The position numbers and the translations under genes are program-made. A stretch of 64,000 bases of DNA from Streptomyces sp. A1136 (GTDB lineage: Bacteria; Actinomycetota; Actinomycetes; Streptomycetales; Streptomycetaceae), in assembly GCF_004795055.1 (NCBI RefSeq), contig NZ_SSBJ01000002.1:1-64000 (forward strand). The letters run 5' to 3'. Of this stretch, positions 17,070 through 25,830 are shown piece by piece; position 1 is the first letter of the stretch; each line of letters opens with the position of its first letter. Under the pieces are notes generated by a model. It was not told the DNA's origin, searched no databases, and saw only the letters and a program-made list of their open reading frames with translations.

Positions 17070-20000
17070 TCAGGCGCCCGTGGTCGAGCGGCGGAACATG
17101 CGGGTCGCCGTGATCTCGCCGTGGATGGTCTCGCCGTCGGTGGACTGTTGCGGCAGGCCCGGGCGCAGGTGCTCCTCGACGCTGATGTACTTCAGGCCCG
17201 CGCGCAGGTCCGCGTCGTTGCGCAACCGGATGACCAGCGGGAACTCCGCGAGGGCCGTCGTGTCGAACAGACCTGTGGTGTAGAGGAGTTGGACACCGAG
17301 GGCGTCGGAGACGGCCCGCTGGAGTTCCAGCAGGTACGTGGCGTTCGCACGGCCGATGGGGTTGTCCAGGAACAGCGTGCCCGCGTGGCGGTGCTTGTCG
17401 CGCCCGCGGTCGTTGCTGCGCAGTGCCGCCATGGTGCAGTAGAGGGCGATCGCGGCGGTGAGCAGCTGGCCGCCGGAGAAGACGTCGCCCATCTGTCCGA
17501 CCGGGACCCGCTCGGCGCGCAGTACCGCGTCGGGCTTGAGGATCTCCACGGCGATGCCCTTGGGTTCCAGGGCGGCCTGGACTCCGCGCAGCAGCAGGGA
17601 CATGCCGTCGCGACGGCCTTCGCCGAAGGAGGCGGCGCTGTTCTTCTTGACGGCGGCGCGGGTGGCCTCGTCGATGACCTCGCCGAGCCGCTCGGTGAGG
17701 GTGGCCTGGTCGGGTTCCTCGAAGCGGATCCGGAGGAACTCCTGGCCCGACCACTCCCCCAGGCCCTCGGGGAGCTGGGAGAGCCGCTGGGCGGAGCGCA
17801 GGGTGGCCAGCGCGGATTCGACAAGGCCGCGCAGCCGGTCGACGATGCTGTCGCGGTTGCGCTCCAACTGCGCGAGTTCGTCGGTGAGCACCCGCAGTCG
17901 GGGGGCGAAGGCTGCGGCCCAGGCCGCCGCGTGCTCCGGCAGGGCGGAGGCGGGCAGTTCGCGGATCTGCTGGCGCGCGGGGGTGCGTACCTGCTCGTAG
18001 CGGTTGGCGTTGGCGTGGCGGACCAGGATGTCGCTCGCCTCGCGGACGGCGGACTCGGCGGCGGACAGGTCGGCGGCGCAGGCGCGCAGCGAGCGGCGGG
18101 CCTCGGCGGCGGACTGGCGGGCCTCCTCCAGGCTGCCCCGGTGGGGCGCCGGCTCCTGCTCGTCCTCCTGCTGCGTGTGGTCGCGCAGCAGGTCCCGCAG
18201 GATGGCGGCGGTCTCGTCGAAGCCGCCCGCCCCGTCCTCGGCGGTGCGGTGGGCGCGCAGCAGGTCCGCGTGCGCGGCGCGGGCGCCCTCGACGGCGGCG
18301 GTGTGGGCGGCGAGCTGCGCGGTGGCGGTGCGCAGCAGGTTCTGGGCGTGCTCGACGTCCTCGGGTACCAGCTCGTCCGGCAGGTCGGTGTGCGCCTCGC
18401 CGTCGGCGGGGGCGTGCCGTTCGGCCTCGCCGCGCAGCCGGCCGAGCTGTTCGCTCGCCGCCGACGCCCGGGACTCCAGCATCTGTACGAGGGCCTCGGC
18501 GCGGGCGGCGGCGGCCTGCCGGGAGGGGCCGTCGGCGCCGTCGGTGCCTTCGAGGAGCTGGGCGGCGCGGGTGCGGACCTTGTTGGTGAGCCGGTCGAGT
18601 TCGGCGAGGGCGGCGCTCTCGTCGCTTTCGGCGCGGGCCTGCTCGGCGCGCAGGTCGGCGCCGACGCCGACCTTCTCGTAGAGCCGGGAGGCCGCGCGGT
18701 AGGCCTCGCGGAGGTCCGGCAGGGGGGCCTTGGGCGTGCCGTCGTCCGCGGGGAGCGGATCGGGGGCGCCGGCGATGTCGGCGCGCTCGGCGCGCAGCGC
18801 GCGGGCGGTGCGCCGGGCGTCGTCGGCCGCCCGCTGGGCGGCGCGCCGGTCCTCGTCGGCGGCGCGGGCACGGTCCAGGCACGCTTCGGCGCGGGCCTCG
18901 GATTCGGCCGCCTCGTCGGCGAGTTCCCGCAGTCGGGCCTGCCAGCCGGAGCGCTCGCGCAGGCGGTGGGCGAGGCCGGAGAGGACGTCGGCGGCCCGGC
19001 GGGCACGCTGGGCGGCGTCCTGGCGCTCGTCGCGGACCCGGGCCGCGTCGGCGGCGGCTTCGTCGGCCTCGGCGCGTACGGTCCGGGCCTCCGCGAGCTC
19101 GGCGTCGCATTCCTCGGCGAACGACCGTGCGGACGTCGCGTGTTCGGCGAGTTCGGTGAGGCGGCCGGGCGGGCAGCCGGTGCGCCAGGAGGCGAGTCGG
19201 GCGGCGAGTTCGCGGTCGCCGGAGAGGCGGCCGGCGAGGTCGCGGATCTCGGTGTCCCGGGCGGTGGCGCGGGTGCGCAACGCCTGGCGTTCCTCGTCGG
19301 CGGCGTGTTCGTCGTGCATGGCCGGGTTCGGCGGCACGATGAAGATGCCGGACGCGCCGGCGCCGTCGGCGGCGTCGACCGGGGGGACGGGGGCCAGCAG
19401 CGCGGCGGCGGTGCCGACGGCCACGGTGGAGCGGGGCAGCAGGGCGGCGCCGGAGAGGACCTCCCGGGCGCGGGAGTGGGTCTCGGGGTCGGTGATGACG
19501 ACGCCGTCGACGAGTTCGGGCCGGGCGGCCAGGACGGCGGCGTGGTCGGCGGGGTCGACGGCCTGGGCGAGGTAGCGCCAGCCGGGGAGGGCGGGGATGC
19601 CGTGTTCGCCGAGGTACTCGACGGTGGCGAGCACGTCGGGGCCGGGCGGGAGCAGCCCGCCGTCGCCGAGGGCGCCGAGGATGCGGGCGTCGTCGGCGGC
19701 GGCGGTGCGCAGCTCGAACAGTTGACGTTCGGCGGCGGCGACCTGGTCGGTCAGCAGGGTGTGCAGGTCCTCGGCGCCCCGGTCGAGGTCGGCGGCGGTG
19801 AGCCTGCCGGCGGTCGCCGTCAGGACCGGACCGCCGGGGCGGTGGCCTTCGGCCGGGCGGTGGCCGGCGGCGGCGTGGCTTCCGTCGGCCGGGTGGTTCC
19901 CGTCGGCGGTGCCCTCGCCGGAGCGGGGGCTCGGGACGTGGGCGTCGGGGGCCGCGGGAAGACCGAGGAGCTCCGCGAGGCGCGGGGCGGCGGCGAGGGA

Positions 20001-21797
20001 GTCGGCGGCGCGCTGCTCCGCGGCGTGGGCGGCCTCGGCGGCTTCGGCGGCGTCCGCCGCGCGCGCGGCGGTGAGTTCGGCGCGGGCTTCGCCGGCCGCT
20101 GCCTCGCGGGCGGCCTCGGCGGCGGCGCGGGCCACCTCGCGGGACTCGTCCCAGGCGGCGACGGCGCTCTTCTCGGCGTCGCTCGCGGCGAGGGCGGCCC
20201 GGGCCGGGTCGGCGTCGGGCGCCGAGTCGTCGAGCCAGCCGGCCCGTACGGCTTCGGCGGTCTCCTGTTCGACCTCCGACAGGCGGGCGCGGAGGTGTTC
20301 GGCCTCGCTGCGGGCACGCTGGGCGGCCGTGGCGGCGGCGGTGGCGTCGCGGTGGGCGGCTTCCCCCGCGGCTTGCAGGACGGCGGAACGCTCCTCCTCC
20401 TCGTTGGCCCGCGCCTCGCCCTGCTCGGCGGCGGTGTGCAAGGCCCGTACGAGTTCGGTGGCTGCCGTGGCGCGGGCGGCCAGGGCCGGGGCGGCGTCGC
20501 GCTCGGCCTCCAGGATGGCGGCGGCGACCCGGGCGGAGCGGTCGGCGGCGGCGCGGTGGCGCAGTACGGTCTCGGCGGCCTGCCAGGCGGAGTGCAGGGT
20601 GCGGGCTTCGAGGAGTTCGCGGCGCTGGGCGGCCGCGGCCCTGTCGGCGACGGTCAGGGCGAGCGAGGCGTGCCGGTAGGCGAGTTCGGCGGCGATGGCG
20701 GCGCTGCGTTCGCGGGCGGACTCGGCGGCGGTCACGGCGTGGGCCGCGCCGGTGACCCGCTCGGCGAGCTCGGCGGCGCGGCCGCGCTCTTCCGCGGCCC
20801 GGGCCGACAGGCGCCGGGCGAGGGTGCGCGTGCGGCGTTCGGCGCCCGCGTGGACGTCGCGCAGTCGGGAGCGTGACTCGGCGGCTTCGACGATCTTGGT
20901 GAGCAGTTCCACCGACCCGGCCGTGAAGTCGCGTTCCGCCATCAGCTCGGAGCGGCGGCCGAGTTTGTTGCCGAAGCCGTGGACGAGGTCGGCGAGGCCG
21001 TCGGTGTCCCGGGTGTCGGTGACGGCGCGCAGCAGGAGGTCGGTGAAGTCGGAGTCCTTCTTGACCGCGAAGAGGCCGGCGGCCTCGCCCTCGTCGGCGT
21101 TCATCTCACGCTGGTAGCGGAAGAGTTCGGGGTCCAGGCCGAGGTCGGTGAGGTGCTCGTTCCAGCGATCGTGGATCTCCTCCCAGTACACCTCCAGGTG
21201 CGGGTACGCCTTGCCGGCCTCGGTGAGCGAGTCGCGGAAGCCCTTCATGGTGCGGCGGCGGCCCTGGGCGCCGGAGGCGCCTTCGACGGGCGGGCGCACG
21301 GCGGTGGCCTCGGCGACGGGCAGGTTGTCGAGGCTCAGGCCCGGTCCGGGGCGGAAGGAGTACCAGGCCTCCGCGAACTTGCGCGGGTCGTTGGAGACCT
21401 GCCGGCCCCGCCATTCGCTGACCTTGCCCACGACGACGCACTCGCCGGTCTGGGTGTGCTGCCACTCCAGGGCGACGTGGCCGCAGTCGTCGGCGAGCAG
21501 GAACTTGCGCAGCACGCCGGAGCTGGCACCGCCGAGGGTGTTGCGGTGGCCGGGCAGCATCACCGAGAAGATCAGCTTCAGCAGGACGGACTTGCCGCCG
21601 CCGTTCTCCAGGAAGAGGACGCCCGCGGGCGCGGGCCGGCGAGGCGGGCCCGTCGGCTCGTCCTCGAAGAACTCCGCCTGGGCGGGCGCCGGGTGGGGCA
21701 CCGGTTCGCCGACTCCGCGCAGGTCGAGCACGGTGTCGGCGTAGCGTGCGCCGGCGGGCCCGATGGAGTAGAGGCGGATCCGGGACAGCTCGTACAT
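17070..21797 (-). CDS. SMC/MukB/JetC-like coiled-coil ATPase
   Basis: A 1575-residue SMC-like protein. A P-loop ENGGGKSVLL near residues 64-73 (K69), long Ala/Glu/Arg-rich coiled coils, a non-coiled insert near residues 640-810 (with LPGWRYLAQAVDP) that could be a hinge, then more coil and the C-terminal ATPase half with signature FSGGQLLTAA (~1440) and Walker B TLFLDNPIG (D1478). The residue after the Walker B aspartate is Asn, not the usual Glu. It is the last of an operon with kleisin-like and small KITE-like genes, the JetABC/MukFEB order. I infer a condensin-like DNA-loop-extruding role; the exact family is not certain. Confidence 0.82.
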   Translation of the reverse strand: MYELSRIRLYSIGPAGARYADTVLDLRGVGEPVPHPAPAQAEFFEDEPTGPPRRPAPAGVLFLENGGGKSVLLKLIFSVMLPGHRNTLGGASSGVLRKFLLADDCGHVALEWQHTQTGECVVVGKVSEWRGRQVSNDPRKFAEAWYSFRPGPGLSLDNLPVAEATAVRPPVEGASGAQGRRRTMKGFRDSLTEAGKAYPHLEVYWEEIHDRWNEHLTDLGLDPELFRYQREMNADEGEAAGLFAVKKDSDFTDLLLRAVTDTRDTDGLADLVHGFGNKLGRRSELMAERDFTAGSVELLTKIVEAAESRSRLRDVHAGAERRTRTLARRLSARAAEERGRAAELAERVTGAAHAVTAAESARERSAAIAAELAYRHASLALTVADRAAAAQRRELLEARTLHSAWQAAETVLRHRAAADRSARVAAAILEAERDAAPALAARATAATELVRALHTAAEQGEARANEEEERSAVLQAAGEAAHRDATAAATAAQRARSEAEHLRARLSEVEQETAEAVRAGWLDDSAPDADPARAALAASDAEKSAVAAWDESREVARAAAEAAREAAAGEARAELTAARAADAAEAAEAAHAAEQRAADSLAAAPRLAELLGLPAAPDAHVPSPRSGEGTADGNHPADGSHAAAGHRPAEGHRPGGPVLTATAGRLTAADLDRGAEDLHTLLTDQVAAAERQLFELRTAAADDARILGALGDGGLLPPGPDVLATVEYLGEHGIPALPGWRYLAQAVDPADHAAVLAARPELVDGVVITDPETHSRAREVLSGAALLPRSTVAVGTAAALLAPVPPVDAADGAGASGIFIVPPNPAMHDEHAADEERQALRTRATARDTEIRDLAGRLSGDRELAARLASWRTGCPPGRLTELAEHATSARSFAEECDAELAEARTVRAEADEAAADAARVRDERQDAAQRARRAADVLSGLAHRLRERSGWQARLRELADEAAESEARAEACLDRARAADEDRRAAQRAADDARRTARALRAERADIAGAPDPLPADDGTPKAPLPDLREAYRAASRLYEKVGVGADLRAEQARAESDESAALAELDRLTNKVRTRAAQLLEGTDGADGPSRQAAAARAEALVQMLESRASAASEQLGRLRGEAERHAPADGEAHTDLPDELVPEDVEHAQNLLRTATAQLAAHTAAVEGARAAHADLLRAHRTAEDGAGGFDETAAILRDLLRDHTQQEDEQEPAPHRGSLEEARQSAAEARRSLRACAADLSAAESAVREASDILVRHANANRYEQVRTPARQQIRELPASALPEHAAAWAAAFAPRLRVLTDELAQLERNRDSIVDRLRGLVESALATLRSAQRLSQLPEGLGEWSGQEFLRIRFEEPDQATLTERLGEVIDEATRAAVKKNSAASFGEGRRDGMSLLLRGVQAALEPKGIAVEILKPDAVLRAERVPVGQMGDVFSGGQLLTAAIALYCTMAALRSNDRGRDKHRHAGTLFLDNPIGRANATYLLELQRAVSDALGVQLLYTTGLFDTTALAEFPLVIRLRNDADLRAGLKYISVEEHLRPGLPQQSTDGETIHGEITATRMFRRSTTGA

Positions 21798-21870
21798 GGC
21801 GGCGGGTTCTCGCGGTCTCTCGTGGTGCGTACGGGGATCAGGGCTCGGGCGTGCGTACGGGGATCGGGGC

Positions 21871-22773
21871 TCAGGCGTGGAAGGGCAGGCCGGCGTCGGC
21901 GGCGAGTTCCAGGTCGTCGCCCTCGGGCGGCGGCAGGAGGGTGGCGGAGCCGTCGCTGACGGGGACCACGCCGAGCTCCAGGAGTTCGGCCATGGCCGCG
22001 CTGCCCGCCATGTCGCGGACCTGGAGCTGGTAGCGGGGGGTGGTGCGGTAGGTGCCGCCGGAGTCGTCGCCGGTTCGCTGGAGGAAGCCCGACTCGGTGA
22101 GGAAGGCGGCGGCCTTGCCGACGATGCCGGTGGTGGAGCCGGCCAGGCGGCGGGCGTCCTTGGTGGCGCCGGTGGCGCTGCGGCGGGCGTAGACCCGCCA
22201 GGCGGCTTCCAGGCCGGGGGTGTCGGAGGCGGGGTCGGTGTTCTCGCCGAGTTCCTCGGCGCGCTCCTCCAGGCGGCGGCAGGTCTGCCGCACGAAGGAG
22301 TCGACGCCGTTGACGGTGATCCGGCCGATGTAGCCGTCGTCGGCGAGGTCCTCGGGCCGGGGGAAGGCGAGGGCGGCGACGGCGAGGTGGGCGAGGCCGT
22401 GCAGGAAGCGGTCGCCGCCGTCGGCGGCGGTACGGCGGGCGTAGTCGCCCATCCGGACGGCGAAGACGGAGTCCTCGTCGGCGGCCACCGCCATGCCTGC
22501 GCGGGGCGAGACCTCCAGCACGACGAGTCCGAGGCCGGTGGCGACGGCGTCGGCGAGGCGACCGAAGGCGGGGTCCTCGCGGTAGCGGCGCAGCAGTTCG
22601 GCGTATTCGGCGTCGCGGGCGGGGAGCAGCTTGGGCTGGAGCCCGAAGGCGACGAGCCGGGCCGCGTCCGCGGCGTCGGCCGGGGTCACGGCCGCGGCGC
22701 CGGGCGCCGGCGCCGGGCCCGAGGGCGCGTCGGGCTCGCCCCACGCGGGGGCTTCGGCGTGGTGGTCGCTCAC
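21871..22773 (-). CDS. KITE/MukE/JetB-like subunit of the SMC operon
   Basis: A 300-residue protein with no named domain that I recognise. After an Ala/Pro-rich N-terminus of ~35 residues comes a mostly helical, conserved-looking body with winged-helix-like stretches such as KAAAFLTESGFLQRTGDDSG, where a helix is followed by a beta hairpin, as in MukE/JetB proteins. Its place between the kleisin-like and SMC-like genes supports that role. GTG at 22773 overlaps the stop of the preceding ORF (GTGA) and has GAAAGG upstream. A 73-base gap separates it from the SMC gene. Assignment is from context more than sequence. Confidence 0.7.
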   Translation of the reverse strand: MSDHHAEAPAWGEPDAPSGPAPAPGAAAVTPADAADAARLVAFGLQPKLLPARDAEYAELLRRYREDPAFGRLADAVATGLGLVVLEVSPRAGMAVAADEDSVFAVRMGDYARRTAADGGDRFLHGLAHLAVAALAFPRPEDLADDGYIGRITVNGVDSFVRQTCRRLEERAEELGENTDPASDTPGLEAAWRVYARRSATGATKDARRLAGSTTGIVGKAAAFLTESGFLQRTGDDSGGTYRTTPRYQLQVRDMAGSAAMAELLELGVVPVSDGSATLLPPPEGDDLELAADAGLPFHA

Positions 22774-23408
22774 GGGTGGTGCCTTTCGTGGTGTGCGGTG
22801 GTCTCGGCGGCGGCGGCCGGAACGGCCGGCGGCCGGCCCCGGTCCGGGCGTCGCGGCTCCCGGTGGAACCCGGCCCGGCAGCCTGGCCCGGCGGGAGGAC
22901 GGCGTTGCGGGTCGGTGGGGCCGGCGGCCACCGGGCGGGGGCTCGCGGCCGGGCGGTCGACCGGCCTGAAAGCGGCGCGCCCGCCGACCGGGCAAGCGGC
23001 GACGGAGCGCTCGTGGGGCGGCGCGGCGGTGGGCTCGGGGGTCGCGCACGCGACCCACCCGACCATCGCCGTGGTGCGCGGCCCGGGGCCCGTGACCGCC
23101 GGCGACCCCGCGCCCGACGGGGTGGGAAGCCCGCCCCCGCGCGCTCGGCGGTGCGAGCTGCGCCGCCCGCGCGGGGGCGCGGGCCGGCCCCGCGCGGCGG
23201 ACGCGGCGGTCTCGGCCGTACCGGGAACGGCCGCAGCGACGACCATCGACGCGGTGAGCGGAGCGCACCGCGCAGACAAGGGCGCGGGCCGGGATTGCGC
23301 GGCGGACACGGCGCTCTCGGCCGCGGCGACGACCGTGGACACGGTGAGCGCAGCGCACCGCACACACACGGGCGCGGGCCGGCCCCGCGCGGCGGACGCG
23401 GCGGTCAT
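22770..23408 (-). CDS. Candidate gene: Ala/Pro/Arg-rich repeat ORF coupled inside the SMC operon
   Basis: A 212-codon ORF fills the gap between the kleisin-like and KITE-like genes. Its ATG overlaps the upstream stop (ATGA) and its stop overlaps the downstream GTG start (GTGA). About nine in ten third positions are G or C, like real genes here. Residues 1-80 hold two and a half in-frame repeats of ~30-35 residues sharing SAARGRPAP and LTVSTVVAAA; at DNA level a 35-base perfect repeat lies at 23177-23211 and 23372-23406. The rest is Pro/Arg/Gly-rich and looks disordered. No homology is recognised. It could instead be a non-coding spacer that happens to stay open, so confidence is moderate. Confidence 0.45.
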   Translation of the reverse strand: MTAASAARGRPAPVCVRCAALTVSTVVAAAESAVSAAQSRPAPLSARCAPLTASMVVAAAVPGTAETAASAARGRPAPPRGRRSSHRRARGGGLPTPSGAGSPAVTGPGPRTTAMVGWVACATPEPTAAPPHERSVAACPVGGRAAFRPVDRPAASPRPVAAGPTDPQRRPPAGPGCRAGFHREPRRPDRGRPPAVPAAAAETTAHHERHHP

Positions 23409-24955
23409 GCCGCCTCCGTCCGGTCGGCGGTCATCGCGGCGGCGTCGAGGAGGGCCGTGCCGACGATCAGGTCGGCGCCGCCGAACTCCGGGTCGTCCAG
23501 CTCGGTCCCGTCGTCGACGGCGAACAGCAGCCGCTCCTCACCCTGGCGGTAAGCCGTGCCCACCGCGGGGCTCGCCGCGTGTACGGCCAGCAGGGCCACG
23601 AGGTAGGGCAGTTCGGGGTCGGCGCGCCGGGCCTCGGCCAGCAGGCCGGACAGCCGGCGCGGGGCGTCGTGCGGGAGGTCCAGGAGCTCCATGGCCGCGG
23701 CGAGCTGCTCCTCGCTGAACCGGCTGTCGTCCGGGGTGGCGATCAGGTCGGGCTCGGGCATCTCCACGCCCAGGTGCTCGCGCTCCACGGGCGGCGTCAG
23801 CAGGATCTCCACCAGGTCGGCGACCCGTACCGAGACGGGGGTGCGCAGTCCGGTGCCCCGGGCGAAGAAGGCGTCGGTGACCTTGACGGCCTGTTCCAGC
23901 GGCAACGGCAGCACCGGGGCGATCAGCTGCCCGTACAGGTCGATGCCCGAGCGCGGCGCCGGGGCCGCGAAGGCCTGCCGGTCCTGTTCCGCGCGGAAGA
24001 GCGGGCCCGCGTCCAGCAGTCGTGACTGGAGCTGGGTGTGGCGGCGAATGCAGTCCTTGACGATGTCGACCAACTCGGCCGCGCGCCGCTTGTTGTCGGG
24101 ATCCTCGGCCTCGTCGCGGGCCTTGCGGATGTTGGTGAGGATGGCGTTCTCGTGCCGGTAGCGGTCGGCGACGTGCTCCAGGGCCTCGGCGATCATGTCC
24201 GGGACGGCTTCGAGCCAGTCCACCGCCCGTACGTTGCGCCGCGTCGCGTCCAGCGTCCGGCGCAGGGTCTCCGCGTACTGGACCGTGCGGTAGCGGGCCT
24301 GCTCGGCCGCGAGTTGGGCGTCGGCGAGCCGGCCTCGGCTGATCAGCACCTCCAGTTTGACCTCGGCGGCGATCTGCGCGCTGGTGACGTCGGTGTCCAG
24401 GGCGCCGACGAGTACGTTCACGGCTTCGTCGGTGGTGCGCAGGTACACCGCGCCGCCGTAGCCGGGGACTTCCTCGATGAGCTTGAAGTCGTAGTCCCTG
24501 CGGACATAGACACCGTCGGGCCCGAAGGTGCCGTAGATCGCGCGGAAGCCGCGGTCCACGCTGCCGACGTTGATCAGGTTCTCCAGGACCCAGCGGGCCA
24601 CCCGCTCGTGCTCGGCGGCGGGCCGGTCCGGGGCCTGGGCGGCGACGCGCGGCAGCAGTCGGGCCACTATCTGCTCGTGGTCGGCGCCGGTGTCGAAGTC
24701 CATGTTCAGGGTGACCAGGTCGATCGCGGCCAGCGCGACCTCCGCCATCGCGTAGACCCCGTACTCGCCGGCCAGGTTGGCCTTGCGGACGTCGAGGTCG
24801 TGCAGCGGGGCGGTGCAGGCGAGGGCGCGCAGCCGCCGGGCCAGGCCCTCGTCGGCGGCCGGGCCCGGCGCCGGGGACGTAAGGGGCTTCGCCGGGGCAG
24901 GGAGAGTCACGACGGAAAGACTAGGCGCTGACACGGACAACATCCCAAACGGCAC
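23405..24955 (-). CDS. Kleisin/MukF/JetA-like subunit of the SMC operon
   Basis: A soluble, mostly helical protein of up to 516 residues heading the SMC operon. Long amphipathic helices (for example EQARYRTVQYAETLRRTLDA and the region around residues 255-300) and winged-helix-like ends fit a MukF/JetA kleisin. Length suits JetA. Start is uncertain: GTG 24955 has no clear ribosome site, whereas GTG 24910 lies seven bases after TAGTCT (24923 to 24918) and could start a leaderless mRNA of a 501-residue protein. The 95-base gap to the divergent pxpA must carry both promoters. Confidence 0.72.
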   Translation of the reverse strand: MPFGMLSVSAPSLSVVTLPAPAKPLTSPAPGPAADEGLARRLRALACTAPLHDLDVRKANLAGEYGVYAMAEVALAAIDLVTLNMDFDTGADHEQIVARLLPRVAAQAPDRPAAEHERVARWVLENLINVGSVDRGFRAIYGTFGPDGVYVRRDYDFKLIEEVPGYGGAVYLRTTDEAVNVLVGALDTDVTSAQIAAEVKLEVLISRGRLADAQLAAEQARYRTVQYAETLRRTLDATRRNVRAVDWLEAVPDMIAEALEHVADRYRHENAILTNIRKARDEAEDPDNKRRAAELVDIVKDCIRRHTQLQSRLLDAGPLFRAEQDRQAFAAPAPRSGIDLYGQLIAPVLPLPLEQAVKVTDAFFARGTGLRTPVSVRVADLVEILLTPPVEREHLGVEMPEPDLIATPDDSRFSEEQLAAAMELLDLPHDAPRRLSGLLAEARRADPELPYLVALLAVHAASPAVGTAYRQGEERLLFAVDDGTELDDPEFGGADLIVGTALLDAAAMTADRTEAA

Positions 24956-25038
24956 GGATCGGCCGATCCTCCCCGGGCGCGGTGCGCGGTCCGCGCGGGG
25001 CGGGTCCCGTGCGGGACGTGTTCCGCGCGGGCCTGTTC

Positions 25039-25044
25039 TACGCT
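25039..25044 (+). promoter_or_regulatory. -10 element of a leaderless pxpABC mRNA
   Basis: TACGCT lies exactly six bases before the ATG of pxpA, and there is no ribosome site, so transcription probably begins at the start codon. Confidence 0.55.
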
Positions 25045-25050
25045 CACCGC

Positions 25051-25830
25051 ATGGCTTCCGTGATCACACCCGTCATCGACCTCAACGCCGACCTCGGCGA
25101 GGGCTTCGGACGGTGGACGCTGACGGACGACGAGGCCCTGCTGTCGGTCGTCACCAGCGCCAACGTGGCCTGCGGCTTCCACGCCGGAGACCCGTCCATC
25201 ATGCGCCGGGTGTGCGAGCTGGCCGCCGAGCGGGGCGTCCGGATCGGGGCGCAGGTCTCCTACCGGGACCTGGCGGGCTTCGGGCGGCGGGCGATGGACG
25301 TGCCGCCGCGCGAGCTGGCCGACGAGGTGGCCTACCAGATCGGGGCGCTGGAAGTGTTCGCGCGGGCGGCCGGCTCCGCCGTCTCCTACGTGAAACCGCA
25401 CGGCGCTCTCTACAACCGCACCGTGCGGGACGGGGCCCAGGCGGGCGCCGTCGTCGCCGGGGTGCTGCTCGCGGCCGGCCCCGGGGGCCTGCCGGTGCTG
25501 GGTCTGCCGGGTTCGCTGCTGTTGGCGGCCGCCGAGGCGGCCGGGCTGCCCGCGGTACGGGAGGCCTTCGCCGACCGGGCCTACACGGCGGCCGGGACGC
25601 TGGTGCCGCGCGGCGAACCGGGAGCGGTCCTGCACGACGCGGACGCGGTGGTGGCCCGGGCGGTCGGGATGGCGGCCGAGGGGTTCGTGACGGCCGCGGA
25701 CGGGACGGCGGTGCCGGTGGGCGCGCGTTCGCTGTGCCTGCACGGGGACACCCCGGGCGCCGCGGACCTCGCGCTGCGGGTGCGCGGGGCGCTGGGCGCG
25801 GCCGGGGTGCGGGTGGAGGCGTTCGCGTGA
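25051..25830 (+). CDS. pxpA: 5-oxoprolinase subunit A (LamB/YcsF family)
   Basis: A 259-residue subunit of the PxpABC 5-oxoprolinase, which opens pyroglutamate to glutamate with ATP and removes this spontaneous damage product. Family motifs are DLNADLGEGFG at the N-terminus, SANVACGFHAGDP and KPHGALYN. The ATG is placed at DLNADLGE minus nine residues, matching the family, and is likely leaderless. It overlaps pxpB (GTGA). Confidence 0.93.
   Translation: MASVITPVIDLNADLGEGFGRWTLTDDEALLSVVTSANVACGFHAGDPSIMRRVCELAAERGVRIGAQVSYRDLAGFGRRAMDVPPRELADEVAYQIGALEVFARAAGSAVSYVKPHGALYNRTVRDGAQAGAVVAGVLLAAGPGGLPVLGLPGSLLLAAAEAAGLPAVREAFADRAYTAAGTLVPRGEPGAVLHDADAVVARAVGMAAEGFVTAADGTAVPVGARSLCLHGDTPGAADLALRVRGALGAAGVRVEAFA

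Noticed and set aside
17121..20876. 1251-codon open frame antisense to the SMC-like gene
   Set aside because: Gly/Val-rich mirror of a coiled-coil gene's codons; no motif, and the minus-strand reading has P-loop, signature and Walker B motifs.
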